NCBI GenBank assembly: GCA_024802545.1
Contig: CP103416.1
Span: forward strand, 2,108,001-2,172,000
Direction: 5' to 3'
DNA: 64,000 nucleotides
DNA from: SAR92 clade bacterium H455
GTDB taxonomy: Bacteria; Pseudomonadota; Gammaproteobacteria; Pseudomonadales; Porticoccaceae
The notes beneath the pieces were generated by a model that was not told the DNA's origin, did no database searches, and was given only the letters and a program-made list of their open reading frames with translations. Of this stretch, positions 19,785 through 29,330 are shown in pieces (within the stretch, counting starts at the first letter, position 1; every line of letters begins with the position of its first letter). The position numbers and the translations under genes are program-made.

Positions 19785-21596
19785 CTACTCAAAGTAGCTA
19801 GTCGGCATGGCCATCAGGCTTTCAATGTTGGCACTCAGGGTTTTAGCATGAGCATCGGCCCTGGGCAGAATACGCTCAAAGAAAAACTCGGCACTGTGCA
19901 ACTTGGATTCCAAGAAATTTTTATCCCCTTCACCGGCAGCTAACTGCTTGTGCGCGGCGAGACTCATCTGCGCCCACATAAAGGCCATGTAGGTATAGCC
20001 GGAGTACATCAGGAAATCCACCGAGGAAGCACCCACATTGTCTGGGTTTTTCTTGGCCCTCATGGCCATGCGATAAGCCAGATAGCGCCACTTAATCGCC
20101 AGCTTGGCAATGGTCCAAGCCTGCTTGCGCATCTGCTTGGCCTGGGGTGCTTTCTTCCAGGGCAAAAACTGCCCGGCAAAGCTAAGCATCTCGCCGGTAA
20201 AGACATTGAGCTGTTTAAACTTGTCCATCAATACTTTGCGGCCGACCAAATCCAAGGCCTGAATACCTGTAGTGCCTTCATACAATGTGGCAATGCGGCT
20301 GTCGCGAAGAATCTGCTCCATGCCCCACTCTTTGATATAACCGTGGCCGCCAAATACCTGGACACCATGGTTGGCTGCTTCAACACCCAACTCAGTAATA
20401 AAACCTTTCAAAATGGGGGTACAAAAACCCAAACGGACTTCCGCAGCATCACGCTCGGCTTGACTGTTGCCGGCACGGTAGACATCGGCAAACTGGCTGG
20501 CGTAAGTCACCATGGCACGCCCGCCTTCCGCAATAACCCGCTGAGTCAGCAACATGCGACGGACATCTGGGTGCTCGACAATGGCGTCAGCCGGGCCATC
20601 TGGATTCTTGACACCAGAGATAGAACGCATGGCCAGGCGCTCGCGAGCGTACTTAGCGGCACCCTGATAAGAGCGCTCAGCTGCAGCAGCACCCTGGCTG
20701 GCCGTGCCAATACGGGCCACATTCATGTAAGTAAACATCGCCGCCAAACCCTGGTTGGGTTCGCCGATCAAAAAGGCTTTGGCATCATCAAAGTTCAGTA
20801 CCGCAGTACCGTTACCGTGAATACCCATCTTGTGCTCGATAGAACCACAGCGAACGCCGTTGCGCTCTCCCGCAGAGCCATCTTCAGCAACCAGGAACTT
20901 AGGAATAATAAACAGCGACAGACCTTTGGTGCCCTTGGGCGAATCCGGCAACTTGGCCAATACAATATGGACAATATTTTCAGTCAGGTCATGCTCACCA
21001 GCACTGATAAATATCTTCGTGCCATTGACCTTATAGCTGCCGTCATCATTGGGCACGGCCTTGGTCTTCATCAAACCGAGATCAGTACCGCAGTGAGGCT
21101 CGGTGAGGCACATAGTGCCACTCCAGACGCCGCTGATCAGCTTGACCAAATAGTCTTTCTTCTGCTGCTCAGTACCGCTGGTTTCAAGAGTTGCAACCGC
21201 GCCTTCACTGAGACCCGGATACATGGCCCAAGCCCAGTTGGCAGTGGTCATCATTTCATTGATGGCGATACCAATAGACGACGGCAAGCCCTGGCCACCC
21301 ATTTCGGTGCTGCCAGTCAAAGTGGTCCAACCGGCTTCAATAAACTTCTGATAGGCCTCTTTAAAGCCTGCAGGTGTAGTAACTACACCATCATCCCAAG
21401 TACAGCCAACGTCGCCGCTCTGATAGATCGGCGCCAATTCGTTTTCACAGAACTTGGCTGCTTCGGTAAAGATCGCCTCAACCATATCAGTGGTGGCTTC
21501 GCCTCCGCCCTGCACGTCTTTGTATTTGCTCTGCATATCGAGCACATCATTGAACAGAAACAGGTAATCATTTACCGGGACTTTATAATCAGGCAT
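19785..21596 (-). CDS. Acyl-CoA dehydrogenase (large, AcdB-type)
   Basis: 603 residues, the length of the long acyl-CoA dehydrogenases with an extra C-terminal domain. The N-terminal MPDYKVPVNDYLFLFNDVLD is characteristic. The FAD-binding region holds MCLTEPHCGTDLGLMKTKA and GTKIFISAGEHDL; the C-terminal catalytic region has the segment GGHGYIKEWGMEQILRD followed by ATLYEGTTGIQALDLVGRK. It catalyses the first step of beta-oxidation of medium or long acyl chains. The downstream-facing MaoC-like gene lies 10 bases upstream on the same strand, so both are likely one fatty-acid operon under the divergent AraC regulator. Confidence 0.94.
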   Translation of the reverse strand: MPDYKVPVNDYLFLFNDVLDMQSKYKDVQGGGEATTDMVEAIFTEAAKFCENELAPIYQSGDVGCTWDDGVVTTPAGFKEAYQKFIEAGWTTLTGSTEMGGQGLPSSIGIAINEMMTTANWAWAMYPGLSEGAVATLETSGTEQQKKDYLVKLISGVWSGTMCLTEPHCGTDLGLMKTKAVPNDDGSYKVNGTKIFISAGEHDLTENIVHIVLAKLPDSPKGTKGLSLFIIPKFLVAEDGSAGERNGVRCGSIEHKMGIHGNGTAVLNFDDAKAFLIGEPNQGLAAMFTYMNVARIGTASQGAAAAERSYQGAAKYARERLAMRSISGVKNPDGPADAIVEHPDVRRMLLTQRVIAEGGRAMVTYASQFADVYRAGNSQAERDAAEVRLGFCTPILKGFITELGVEAANHGVQVFGGHGYIKEWGMEQILRDSRIATLYEGTTGIQALDLVGRKVLMDKFKQLNVFTGEMLSFAGQFLPWKKAPQAKQMRKQAWTIAKLAIKWRYLAYRMAMRAKKNPDNVGASSVDFLMYSGYTYMAFMWAQMSLAAHKQLAAGEGDKNFLESKLHSAEFFFERILPRADAHAKTLSANIESLMAMPTSYFE

Positions 21597-21606
21597 TACT
21601 ACTCTC

Positions 21607-22515
21607 CTATGAGATTTGGCCTAGCAAGTGGAGAACTCCACTTTTTTTATTGGTTAATGAGAAGCTCTCACCCTGTTGGTTTACGGCGCTATTAAAGACT
21701 ACCTCAGAGGGTAAAAACAATGGCCGGTGAAATGCCACATCAACGCTGTAGCCAGAATTCGGCAGCTTGCCTTCAAGTGCGGCCAAACAGCGCGCTTTCG
21801 ACCACATGCCGTGGGCAATCGCCTGTTTAAAACCAAATAATTTAGCGGTGATATCAGAAAGATGAATGGGATTGTAATCAGCCGAAACTTTCGCGTAGCG
21901 GCGACCAACATCTGCTTCAACGATCCAGTCTTGGGCATTTCCCTGTGGCGACACCTCTTGTTTTCGCACTGCAGCTATACCTGTTTTACAGCGATTCAAG
22001 TAAGTTGAAGTGCTAGACCACACCAGCTGATTGTCCACCGAAGCAGTCACATCTATATCCCACTCAACACCGCGGCTGGTCAGTTCACTGCTACCAATTG
22101 TAGCTTTCATACTGATCGAAGCCCGCAGATCGAACTCTTCCAGCACCGAGATCTGATTGCGCAGATGAACCTGGCCCATGGCTTTCATGGGGAAATCCTG
22201 CTGAATCAGCAGATTCAATGACAGGGGAAAGGACAGCATATGCAGATAGGTCGCTGGCAACACTGAATTGTCAGTGAAACCACAGAGTACTCGATAAGCC
22301 TGCAAATCATGTTCGCGGATACGCAGGTGATTAATCTCTGTGCTCAGGGCCGGCAGCACATCACCGAGCTGGTAGTAGCCAGACTTAAACGCGGCACGGC
22401 CTAACAACGACGGCATATTCGGTAAATGGTCGAGCACAATAGGCGGTAGGCCAACATCTGTTGGGTCGCTATGGCTGTTATTGGATTGGGGATTAGGACT
22501 ATTCATCTTTATCAT
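21607..22515 (-). CDS. MaoC-like hydratase (hotdog fold)
   Basis: 302 residues from ATG 22515, 10 bases after GGAGGT; a longer frame (22542) lacks such a site and MNSP (22506) is another choice. The C-terminal half is a MaoC hydratase: SADYNPIHLSDITAKLFGF then AIAHGMW, with the Asp and His of the hydratase motif. The N-terminal half is a degenerate hotdog. Such proteins hydrate trans-2-enoyl-CoA (R-specific). It precedes the acyl-CoA dehydrogenase gene on the same strand and is divergent from the AraC gene. Confidence 0.88.
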   Translation of the reverse strand: MIKMNSPNPQSNNSHSDPTDVGLPPIVLDHLPNMPSLLGRAAFKSGYYQLGDVLPALSTEINHLRIREHDLQAYRVLCGFTDNSVLPATYLHMLSFPLSLNLLIQQDFPMKAMGQVHLRNQISVLEEFDLRASISMKATIGSSELTSRGVEWDIDVTASVDNQLVWSSTSTYLNRCKTGIAAVRKQEVSPQGNAQDWIVEADVGRRYAKVSADYNPIHLSDITAKLFGFKQAIAHGMWSKARCLAALEGKLPNSGYSVDVAFHRPLFLPSEVVFNSAVNQQGESFSLTNKKSGVLHLLGQIS

Positions 22516-22630
22516 TCTGCTTGAAACCTCCCTGGTAATCATTGGCAGTAAAAAAACTCTATATTGTCATTTCGGCCAATCGTGTATGATACGAACAGGC
22601 AAAAATATAATAGAGTTACTAGGTAAGTGT

Positions 22631-23638
22631 ATGTCAGGTTTAACCGATGCGGGAACTTTAGTCAGACTGGCATATCAAGGTTTGGCCAATCTGGGTGTCG
22701 ACGCCGACGCCGTGCTGCGCCGCAGTGGATTGGACCCCGAGCAACTCTACCAAAGTAACCTGCGCACTCAATTCTCGGGCCAACCGCATTTTTGGAAAGC
22801 CGCGGTGGAGCTTTCCGGAGACCCCTGTATAGGCCTGCACCTGGGGGAGAAAATGCCTGTCTATAAGGGCCAGATTCTCGAGTATCTATTTCTCAGTAGC
22901 GCCACCTTTGGCGATGGCCTGCGCCGGGTAATTAGTTACCAGCGCCTGATCAGTGATGCCCTCCACGGTCAGCTCAGCGAACAGCCAAGGCCCTGCCTGA
23001 CCAGCTATTTTACCGAGCACCAGTACGCCACATCCCATTTGGCTGAAGCCATGGTGTTGGGGCTGATTAAATCCTTTCAAGCAGTTACCGACGGAGCGTT
23101 TAAGGCGGAAAAAATTGTCTTTAACCATCCCCCCAATACAGACCTAGCCGAGTATCAGCGTATATTTCAGTGCGAGGTAGAGTTTAATGCGCCCTCATTT
23201 CAACTCTACTTTTCTCCGGAGATACTCAACTACCGCTCGCTGAATGCGGAGCCCGAGCTACTCAACTTGCATGTTAAGGCCGCCGACCAGCATCTGGCGC
23301 GATTGCAGCAGCAGGATTTTGTTCGTCTGGTACGTACTCAGATTGCCGCCCTACTGGAAAGTGCTGAGGTGACATTGGAGCGAGTTGCCGAACAGCTCGA
23401 AATTACCCCGCGCAATCTCAGACATCAGCTCAATACAGCCGACACCAGCTTTCAAAGACTGCTCAACGACCATCGTCGTTCATTGGCCAAGCGACTGCTA
23501 TCGAGAACTGACGAAGAGATCAGTGAAATTGTCTATCTCACCGGCTTCTCTGAGCCCAGTACCTTTTACCGTGCTTTTAAACGCTGGGAGGGAACCACCC
23601 CTATTGAGTATCGCAGGCGGACCAAAGCCAATATTTAA
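22631..23638 (+). CDS. AraC family transcriptional regulator
   Basis: 335 residues from ATG 22631 (MSGLTDAGT); an upstream in-frame start at 22481 overlaps the divergent gene and lacks family resemblance. The N-terminal 200 residues match the arabinose-binding-like domain of OruR/ArgR-type regulators (YQGLANLGVDADAVLRRSGL). The C-terminal AraC DNA-binding domain has two helix-turn-helix units with TLERVAEQLEITPRNLRHQL and EISEIVYLTGFSEPSTFYRAF. Divergent arrangement with the maoC-like/acyl-CoA dehydrogenase operon suggests it controls that operon in response to a lipid or acyl-CoA effector (inference). Confidence 0.9.
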   Translation: MSGLTDAGTLVRLAYQGLANLGVDADAVLRRSGLDPEQLYQSNLRTQFSGQPHFWKAAVELSGDPCIGLHLGEKMPVYKGQILEYLFLSSATFGDGLRRVISYQRLISDALHGQLSEQPRPCLTSYFTEHQYATSHLAEAMVLGLIKSFQAVTDGAFKAEKIVFNHPPNTDLAEYQRIFQCEVEFNAPSFQLYFSPEILNYRSLNAEPELLNLHVKAADQHLARLQQQDFVRLVRTQIAALLESAEVTLERVAEQLEITPRNLRHQLNTADTSFQRLLNDHRRSLAKRLLSRTDEEISEIVYLTGFSEPSTFYRAFKRWEGTTPIEYRRRTKANI

Positions 23639-23776
23639 GATCAAGAGCCAGAGCCAAAGCCAGTAACTATTGCCCGGCGGCATTTCCCCCACCGGTCACA
23701 TGCAGTAGAATGCATCAGGTTGAATTTTTCTACCTCACTGAGCAATCTACAGAGCAATCCACAGAGCAAAGCCCCT

Positions 23777-26689
23777 ATGACCCATCACCCAGCGTTTGAG
23801 CTGTTGCGCGAGCAAGAGATACCGTCCCTTAATGTCTGCTACCAGGAATATCGCCACCGAGTTACAGGTGCACAACATATTCACCTCGCCGCCGATAATA
23901 AAGAAAATGTATTCCTCGTCGCTCTGCGCACTGTGCCTATGGACTCAACTGGTGTAGCGCATATCCTCGAGCACACCGCGCTCTGTGGCAGTGAAAAATA
24001 TCCGGTGCGCGACCCCTTTTTTATGATGATCCGGCGCTCACTCAATACCTTTATGAATGCGTTCACCAGTTCTGACTGGACTGCTTATCCCTTTGCCAGC
24101 CAGAACAAAAAAGACTTTAACAACCTTCTCGACGTGTATCTGGATTCGGTATTTTTTGCCCGCCTGGATCCCTTGGACTTTGCCCAGGAAGGCCATCGTT
24201 TAGAGTTTGCCGATGCAACCGATGCCAGCTCCGAACTGACCTACAAAGGTGTAGTGTTCAATGAAATGAAAGGCGCTATGAGTTCGATCAACTCGACCCT
24301 GTGGCAGACCATGAGCAAGCATCTCTATCCCACCGGCACCTACCACTACAACAGTGGCGGCGAGCCTGCGGATATTCCGAACCTGAGCTACGAGCAATTT
24401 AAGGCCTTCTACAAGACTCACTATCACCCGAGCAACGCGATCTTTGTTACTTTTGGTGATATTGCTGCCGCCGAACATCAAGCGACTTTTGAAACCAATG
24501 CACTGAGTCGCTTTGAAAAGCTCGACTGCCATATAGCCGTGACCGACGAACAGCGTTACACCAGCCCACAGTATTTCGAAGAGTTCTACGCCGCCGATGA
24601 CCAAGAGCCATTGCAAGACCACAGCCATATAGTTATATCCTGGCTGCTCGGGGATTCAACCGACTTAGAAGCCACCATGGAAGCGCGCCTGCTGGCCAGC
24701 GTGCTCCTCGACAATAGCGGTTCGCCATTACTGAAAGCCTTGGAAACCACTGATCTGGGCACTTCGCCCTCGCCCATGTGCGGCCTCGAAGATTCCCAGA
24801 AAGAGCTCTGTTTTGCCTGTGGTGTCGAAGGCTCCAACCCTGAGCAAGCCGATGCAGTGGAAAAACTGATTCTCGATGTGCTGCAAGATGTGGCCGACAA
24901 TGGCCTGCCCCTGGAACAGGTGGCTGCCAGTCTGCACCAGTTGGAACTGTCTCAGCGTGAAGTCTCCGGTGGCGGCTATCCCTATGGTCTCAACTTGATT
25001 CTTACCTCACTGAGTAGCGCCACTCATCGCGGCGATCCGGTGGCGCTGTTAAATCTGGATCCGGTACTAGAAAAGCTTCAGCAGCAGATTCAAAACCCAG
25101 AGTTTATTAAGTCTCTGGCGCAGAATTTGCTGATCAATAACCAGCACCGTATTCGTCTGGTGATGAAGCCCGATCACCAGCTGGCCAACAGCAGAGATCA
25201 GGCCGAGAAAGATCAGCTGGCAGCCATTCAGGCCAAGCTGAGCGACAGCGAAAAGCAGGCCATAGTGGACAAGGCCGCAGCCCTTAAAGAACGCCAGGAA
25301 ATGGAAGAGAATCTGGATATCTTGCCCAAGGTTGGCATTGAAGATGTGCCAGTGGATATTGCCTATGCCGAGCGTCACAGTGTCGATAGCGCACCATTGC
25401 CCCTAACCAGTTATAGCGCCGGCACCAATGGTCTCGCCTATCAGCAGATCATTATGCCGATGCCCGCTCTAACCCAAAAACAAATGGATCTGCTGCCCCT
25501 CTACAGCACCTGTGTAACTGAAATGGGTGTGGGCAACAGAGACTACCAGGCCACTCAGCTATGGCACTCCAGCGTGGTGGGCTCCTATTCCGCCTCGGCC
25601 TCAGTGCGCAGTGACAAAGATCACTTGGATCAACTACACGGCAATATTAGCTTCTCGGCCAAAGGTCTGGCCCGCAACCAAAGTGCCATGAGCGACCTGA
25701 TGCATGAGTCGATGCAAAATACGCGCTTTGATGAGCTCTCGCGACTGCGAGAACTGGTGTCGCAGATACGCACTCACCGTGAGTCGTCAATTGTCGGCAG
25801 TGGTCATGCTCTGGCGATGACCGCAGCGGCCAGCGGCCTCTCGGCCAATGCCTATTTAAACCAACGTTGGGGTGGCATGAGTGGCCTGGCGCAAATTAAA
25901 GCACTTGACCAGAGCCTTGAGACCCAAGCCGGCCTAGAGTCTCTCGCAGCCCAGCTGGAAGAGATTCATCAGCTGGTACTGGGTCAGCCGCGAGAGTATC
26001 TACTGGTGGCCGAAGAACATCGACTGGATGGCTTTAAGCAAAGTATCAACAGCACCTTTGGCGGCGACCATCAAATGGCCGCCCTGGCCAACAATCTGAT
26101 CGACTACCAGCCCACACTGGAACCGGTTAAGCACTGCTGGACCGCCAATACTCAGGTGAGCTTCTGTGCCAAAGCCTATGCCACAGTGCCCTCGAGTCAT
26201 GCTGATTCAGCGGCCCTGACAGTACTGGGTGGCGTGTTGCGCAATGGCTATCTACACCGCACCATTCGCGAACAGGGTGGCGCCTACGGTGGTGGCGCAT
26301 CACAGGATAATCAGTCTGGCGCATTCCGCTTTTACTCCTACCGCGATCCGCGCATTGAAGGCACATTGACCGACTTCGATGACTCGATTAAATGGCTGAT
26401 GGACAAACCTCTGGCCGGCGATAGCGTGGAAGAAGCCATTTTGGGTGTGATTGGCGGCATGGATAAACCCGCCTCCCCCGCTGGCGAAGCCATGCAGGCA
26501 TTTCACGGTGAACTCAATGGTCGCAGCAAAGCCTCGATCAGCGAATTTCGCAATCGTGTACTAGCCGTAACTGATGCGGATCTAAAACGGGTTGCGGCTC
26601 AGTACCTGCGTCCTGAAGTGGCTCAAACAGCGGTGATTACCAACACCGATCTGGCCGCTAAAACAGGCCTGGATATTATTGCGGTTTGA
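23777..26689 (+). CDS. M16C family metallopeptidase (PreP-like)
   Basis: 970 residues from ATG 23777 (MTHHPAFELL); a TTG at 23720 would add 19 low-complexity residues. The inverted zinc motif HILEH is at about residues 68-72 with ALCGS following, and the distal Glu is in VVFNEMKGAMSS. Four tandem M16 domains are expected at this length, as in presequence protease/falcilysin peptidases, which degrade short peptides; the C-terminal half has the conserved REQGGAYGGGA segment. The bacterial role is probably peptide clean-up. The cmoA start lies five bases beyond the stop, so the two are likely co-transcribed. Confidence 0.92.
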   Translation: MTHHPAFELLREQEIPSLNVCYQEYRHRVTGAQHIHLAADNKENVFLVALRTVPMDSTGVAHILEHTALCGSEKYPVRDPFFMMIRRSLNTFMNAFTSSDWTAYPFASQNKKDFNNLLDVYLDSVFFARLDPLDFAQEGHRLEFADATDASSELTYKGVVFNEMKGAMSSINSTLWQTMSKHLYPTGTYHYNSGGEPADIPNLSYEQFKAFYKTHYHPSNAIFVTFGDIAAAEHQATFETNALSRFEKLDCHIAVTDEQRYTSPQYFEEFYAADDQEPLQDHSHIVISWLLGDSTDLEATMEARLLASVLLDNSGSPLLKALETTDLGTSPSPMCGLEDSQKELCFACGVEGSNPEQADAVEKLILDVLQDVADNGLPLEQVAASLHQLELSQREVSGGGYPYGLNLILTSLSSATHRGDPVALLNLDPVLEKLQQQIQNPEFIKSLAQNLLINNQHRIRLVMKPDHQLANSRDQAEKDQLAAIQAKLSDSEKQAIVDKAAALKERQEMEENLDILPKVGIEDVPVDIAYAERHSVDSAPLPLTSYSAGTNGLAYQQIIMPMPALTQKQMDLLPLYSTCVTEMGVGNRDYQATQLWHSSVVGSYSASASVRSDKDHLDQLHGNISFSAKGLARNQSAMSDLMHESMQNTRFDELSRLRELVSQIRTHRESSIVGSGHALAMTAAASGLSANAYLNQRWGGMSGLAQIKALDQSLETQAGLESLAAQLEEIHQLVLGQPREYLLVAEEHRLDGFKQSINSTFGGDHQMAALANNLIDYQPTLEPVKHCWTANTQVSFCAKAYATVPSSHADSAALTVLGGVLRNGYLHRTIREQGGAYGGGASQDNQSGAFRFYSYRDPRIEGTLTDFDDSIKWLMDKPLAGDSVEEAILGVIGGMDKPASPAGEAMQAFHGELNGRSKASISEFRNRVLAVTDADLKRVAAQYLRPEVAQTAVITNTDLAAKTGLDIIAV

Positions 26690-26694
26690 GCATT

Positions 26695-27438
26695 ATGAGT
26701 GACAAATCTAAACTGGACGACCTATTTGCCAGCCCATTGGGCAATGTCCCCCGCTTCGCCTTTGACGAAGCGGTGGTGGATGTATTCCCGGATATGATTC
26801 AGCGCTCAGTGCCCGGCTATCAGACAATTATTAATCTCTGTGGTGAACTGGCGGCGCGCTACGTGCAGCCAGACAGCAACTGTTATGACCTGGGTTGTTC
26901 ACTGGGTGCCTCATCTCTGGCTATAGCACAGCACATTAAGCAGCCAGGCGTTAGCATAGTGGCGGTAGATAACTCAGCGGCCATGCTCGCCCGCTGCCAC
27001 TCCGTGTTAGAAAAACAGCAATCCACAGCCACAATCCAGCTGCTGGAAGCGGATATCTGTGATATTGAGATCAGCAATGCCTCACTGGTGGTGATGAATT
27101 TCACCCTGCAGTTTATTGCGATTGAAAAGCGTCAGGCGCTGCTGGAAAAGATTTATGCCGGATTGAATCCCGGTGGCTGTCTGGTGATTTCTGAGAAGTT
27201 ATTATTTGAACCTGAATCCTTAAACCAACTGCTGTCGGAACTGCATCATCAGTTTAAAAGTGCCCAGGGTTACAGTGATTTAGAGATCAGTCAAAAGCGT
27301 GACTCCCTGGAAAACTTCCTGCTTCCAGAAACCCTTGAGACCCACATCAATAGAATAAAGGCCTGCGGATTTAACGCCGCAAGCCCTTGGTTTCAATGTT
27401 TTAACTTTGCCTCACTAGTGGCGATTAAACAGCACTAA
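26695..27438 (+). CDS. cmoA: Carboxy-S-adenosyl-L-methionine synthase
   Basis: 247 residues from ATG 26695, exactly the length of E. coli CmoA; the frame is also open from TTG 26686, which overlaps the preceding stop. CmoA makes carboxy-SAM from SAM and prephenate for wobble uridine modification (cmo5U34) in tRNAs. Signatures: DDLFASPLGNVPRFAFDEAV, the SAM loop YDLGCSLGASSLAI and VVMNFTLQFI. Its partner cmoB is 1.9 kb away, separated by an aldehyde dehydrogenase and slyX, an unusual split of a pair that is normally adjacent. Confidence 0.95.
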   Translation: MSDKSKLDDLFASPLGNVPRFAFDEAVVDVFPDMIQRSVPGYQTIINLCGELAARYVQPDSNCYDLGCSLGASSLAIAQHIKQPGVSIVAVDNSAAMLARCHSVLEKQQSTATIQLLEADICDIEISNASLVVMNFTLQFIAIEKRQALLEKIYAGLNPGGCLVISEKLLFEPESLNQLLSELHHQFKSAQGYSDLEISQKRDSLENFLLPETLETHINRIKACGFNAASPWFQCFNFASLVAIKQH

Positions 27439-27446
27439 TCAAGTGT

Positions 27447-28880
27447 CTAGCGACTGACCAATCCAGTAATCGTCTTGATCAGCTTGCGTACCTTCGGCGT
27501 GTAGGGAGGGTGCATCATATGACCGCTGGCCCACTTATCCTGCAGCACACTGCGCTCGTGGGAAAATGCCTTGTAACCCCACTCGCCGCCAGACTTGCCA
27601 ATACCGCTATTGTTAACACCGCCAAAGGGTAAGTTGGGATGCACAAAGTGCATCACCACCTGGTTGATACAGGTATCACCAGCGCTGGTTTCTTCCAGCA
27701 CTTTATTGATCGCTGCTTTGTCGCGACCGAAAAAGTACAGCGCCAATGGCTTCGGCTTATCATTGATATAGCCAATCACTTCATCGAGATCGCTAAAGGT
27801 CATAATCGGCAGTACTGGGCCAAAAATTTCTTCGTTCATAATGCGTGAGTCAGCTGTCATGCCCTGAAGCAACGTGGGTGCAATAAAGCGCTCAGCGTCA
27901 TCGGTCTGACCGCCAGTAATTAACTCAGCGCCACCGGCCAAGGCCTCAGACAAGAGCCCAGAGATACGACCGTGATGGCCTGAATTGACCACCTGGCAGT
28001 AATCGCCATTGGCTTGAGCATCGCTGCCTTCGCCATACTGTTTCGCCATGCTGGCCTTGAGCTCAACCATCAGCTCGTCTTTAATGCTCTCGTGAACAAA
28101 CAGATAGTCCGGCGCAATACAGGTCTGGCCATTGTTATTGAACTTGCCCCAGGAAACACTGCGCGCAGTCTTCATCAGATCTGCACTCTTGTCGACAATC
28201 ACCGGGCTCTTGCCACCCAGCTCCAGAGTTACTGAAGTAAGATTTTTTGCCGCCGCAGCCATAACATGTTTGCCAACAGCCGGGCTGCCGGTAAAGAAGA
28301 TATGGTCAAAAGGCAGACTGGTTAAGTAGCTAGAAACATCCGCTTCACCCTGAAACAGGCTGACTTCTTCCGGACGAAATGCCTCTTCAACAATCTCCGC
28401 AATCACCTGGGACATATGCGGTGTCATTTCCGAAGGCTTAATAATCACAGTACAACCGGCAGCAATCGCCGAAATCATCGGACCGAAAGTCAGGTTAAAG
28501 GGATAGTTCCACGGCGAGATCACCAGGCTGGTGCCCTTGGGCTCGGTAACAATCTTTGAAGAAGTGCCGAGCATAGTCATGGACGCACGCACGGATACCG
28601 GCTTCATCCACTTTTTCAATTTCTTGCGCGTATGCGCCAGCTCAGACAGCACAATCATAATTTCAGCTATATCTACTTCCGCCCCCGGCTTACCAAAATC
28701 CGCTAGGGCTGAGGCATAAATCTTATCGTAGGAGTTTTTAAATACTGTTTCGAAGCGCGCCAGCACTTCGAGGCGCTGGGCACAGGTGGACTTGCGCAGC
28801 TTCAAAGCATAGGCCTTGTGGGCCGCAAATGAAGCATCAATAGCAGTTTTATTCTCTGCACTCAGTTGTGGAGTCGTCAT
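27447..28880 (-). CDS. Aldehyde dehydrogenase (ALDH3-like)
   Basis: 477 residues. The NAD-binding and catalytic signature VTLELGGKSPVIV and the nucleophile motif NNGQTCIAPDYLF (catalytic Cys) are intact; the N-terminal segment VISPWNYPFNLTFGPMI matches ALDH3/coniferyl-aldehyde dehydrogenase members. The C-terminal NNSGIGKSGGEWGYKAFSHERSV is typical. It oxidises a fatty or aromatic aldehyde; substrate is unknown. It converges on cmoA with an eight-base gap and sits between cmoA and cmoB on the opposite strand. Confidence 0.92.
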   Translation of the reverse strand: MTTPQLSAENKTAIDASFAAHKAYALKLRKSTCAQRLEVLARFETVFKNSYDKIYASALADFGKPGAEVDIAEIMIVLSELAHTRKKLKKWMKPVSVRASMTMLGTSSKIVTEPKGTSLVISPWNYPFNLTFGPMISAIAAGCTVIIKPSEMTPHMSQVIAEIVEEAFRPEEVSLFQGEADVSSYLTSLPFDHIFFTGSPAVGKHVMAAAAKNLTSVTLELGGKSPVIVDKSADLMKTARSVSWGKFNNNGQTCIAPDYLFVHESIKDELMVELKASMAKQYGEGSDAQANGDYCQVVNSGHHGRISGLLSEALAGGAELITGGQTDDAERFIAPTLLQGMTADSRIMNEEIFGPVLPIMTFSDLDEVIGYINDKPKPLALYFFGRDKAAINKVLEETSAGDTCINQVVMHFVHPNLPFGGVNNSGIGKSGGEWGYKAFSHERSVLQDKWASGHMMHPPYTPKVRKLIKTITGLVSR

Positions 28881-29022
28881 GGGGTTCCCCTGTGGAATTG
28901 ATTATTATTTTTATCGATGTCCGCTGCTACCGAACTATCTTGTATAAGTTTTAGATTACACCATCGTAGCCGTTAATTGTGTTGAATTGCGACTCGATGG
29001 TATTAGACTTTATTAGATTGTT

Positions 29023-29244
29023 TTAATAGTGCGGAGGCTTCTCGTTTTGGGAGCCATCTCCCTCGGCTGCCACATCCTGCAGTGCTTCCATTCGCTGCAC
29101 CATGGATTGGTGGGCCAGGGTCAAAGTATCGATCTCTTTCTGCTGACGAAAGATCTCTTCACTCAACTCGGCATTGGTCATTTCTTGGTAAGCCAGCTTT
29201 TCTTCGAGCTGCTCAAATCGCTGTTCTATTGTATCGCTGTTCAT
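29023..29244 (-). CDS. slyX: SlyX family protein
   Basis: 73 residues from ATG 29244 (MNSDTIEQ); the frame is open 14 codons further upstream. It is an amphipathic coiled coil with QRFEQLEEKLAYQEMTNAEL and ends in PPHY, the tail found in SlyX (E. coli 72 residues). Function is unknown. The gene is divergent from cmoB with 86 bases between starts. Confidence 0.9.
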   Translation of the reverse strand: MNSDTIEQRFEQLEEKLAYQEMTNAELSEEIFRQQKEIDTLTLAHQSMVQRMEALQDVAAEGDGSQNEKPPHY

Positions 29245-29330
29245 TGGCTTAAAAACTCTCGTTACTATTTGTTTACTAAGCCGCAAACCATAGCTGAAAT
29301 GCCTTATAATTTGCCACTAAAATTTTAGGT

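Noticed and set aside
19950-21695. 581-residue plus-strand open frame antisense to the acyl-CoA dehydrogenase gene
   Set aside because: No domain resemblance, wrong codon pattern; it is the mirror of a long, GC-moderate coding frame.
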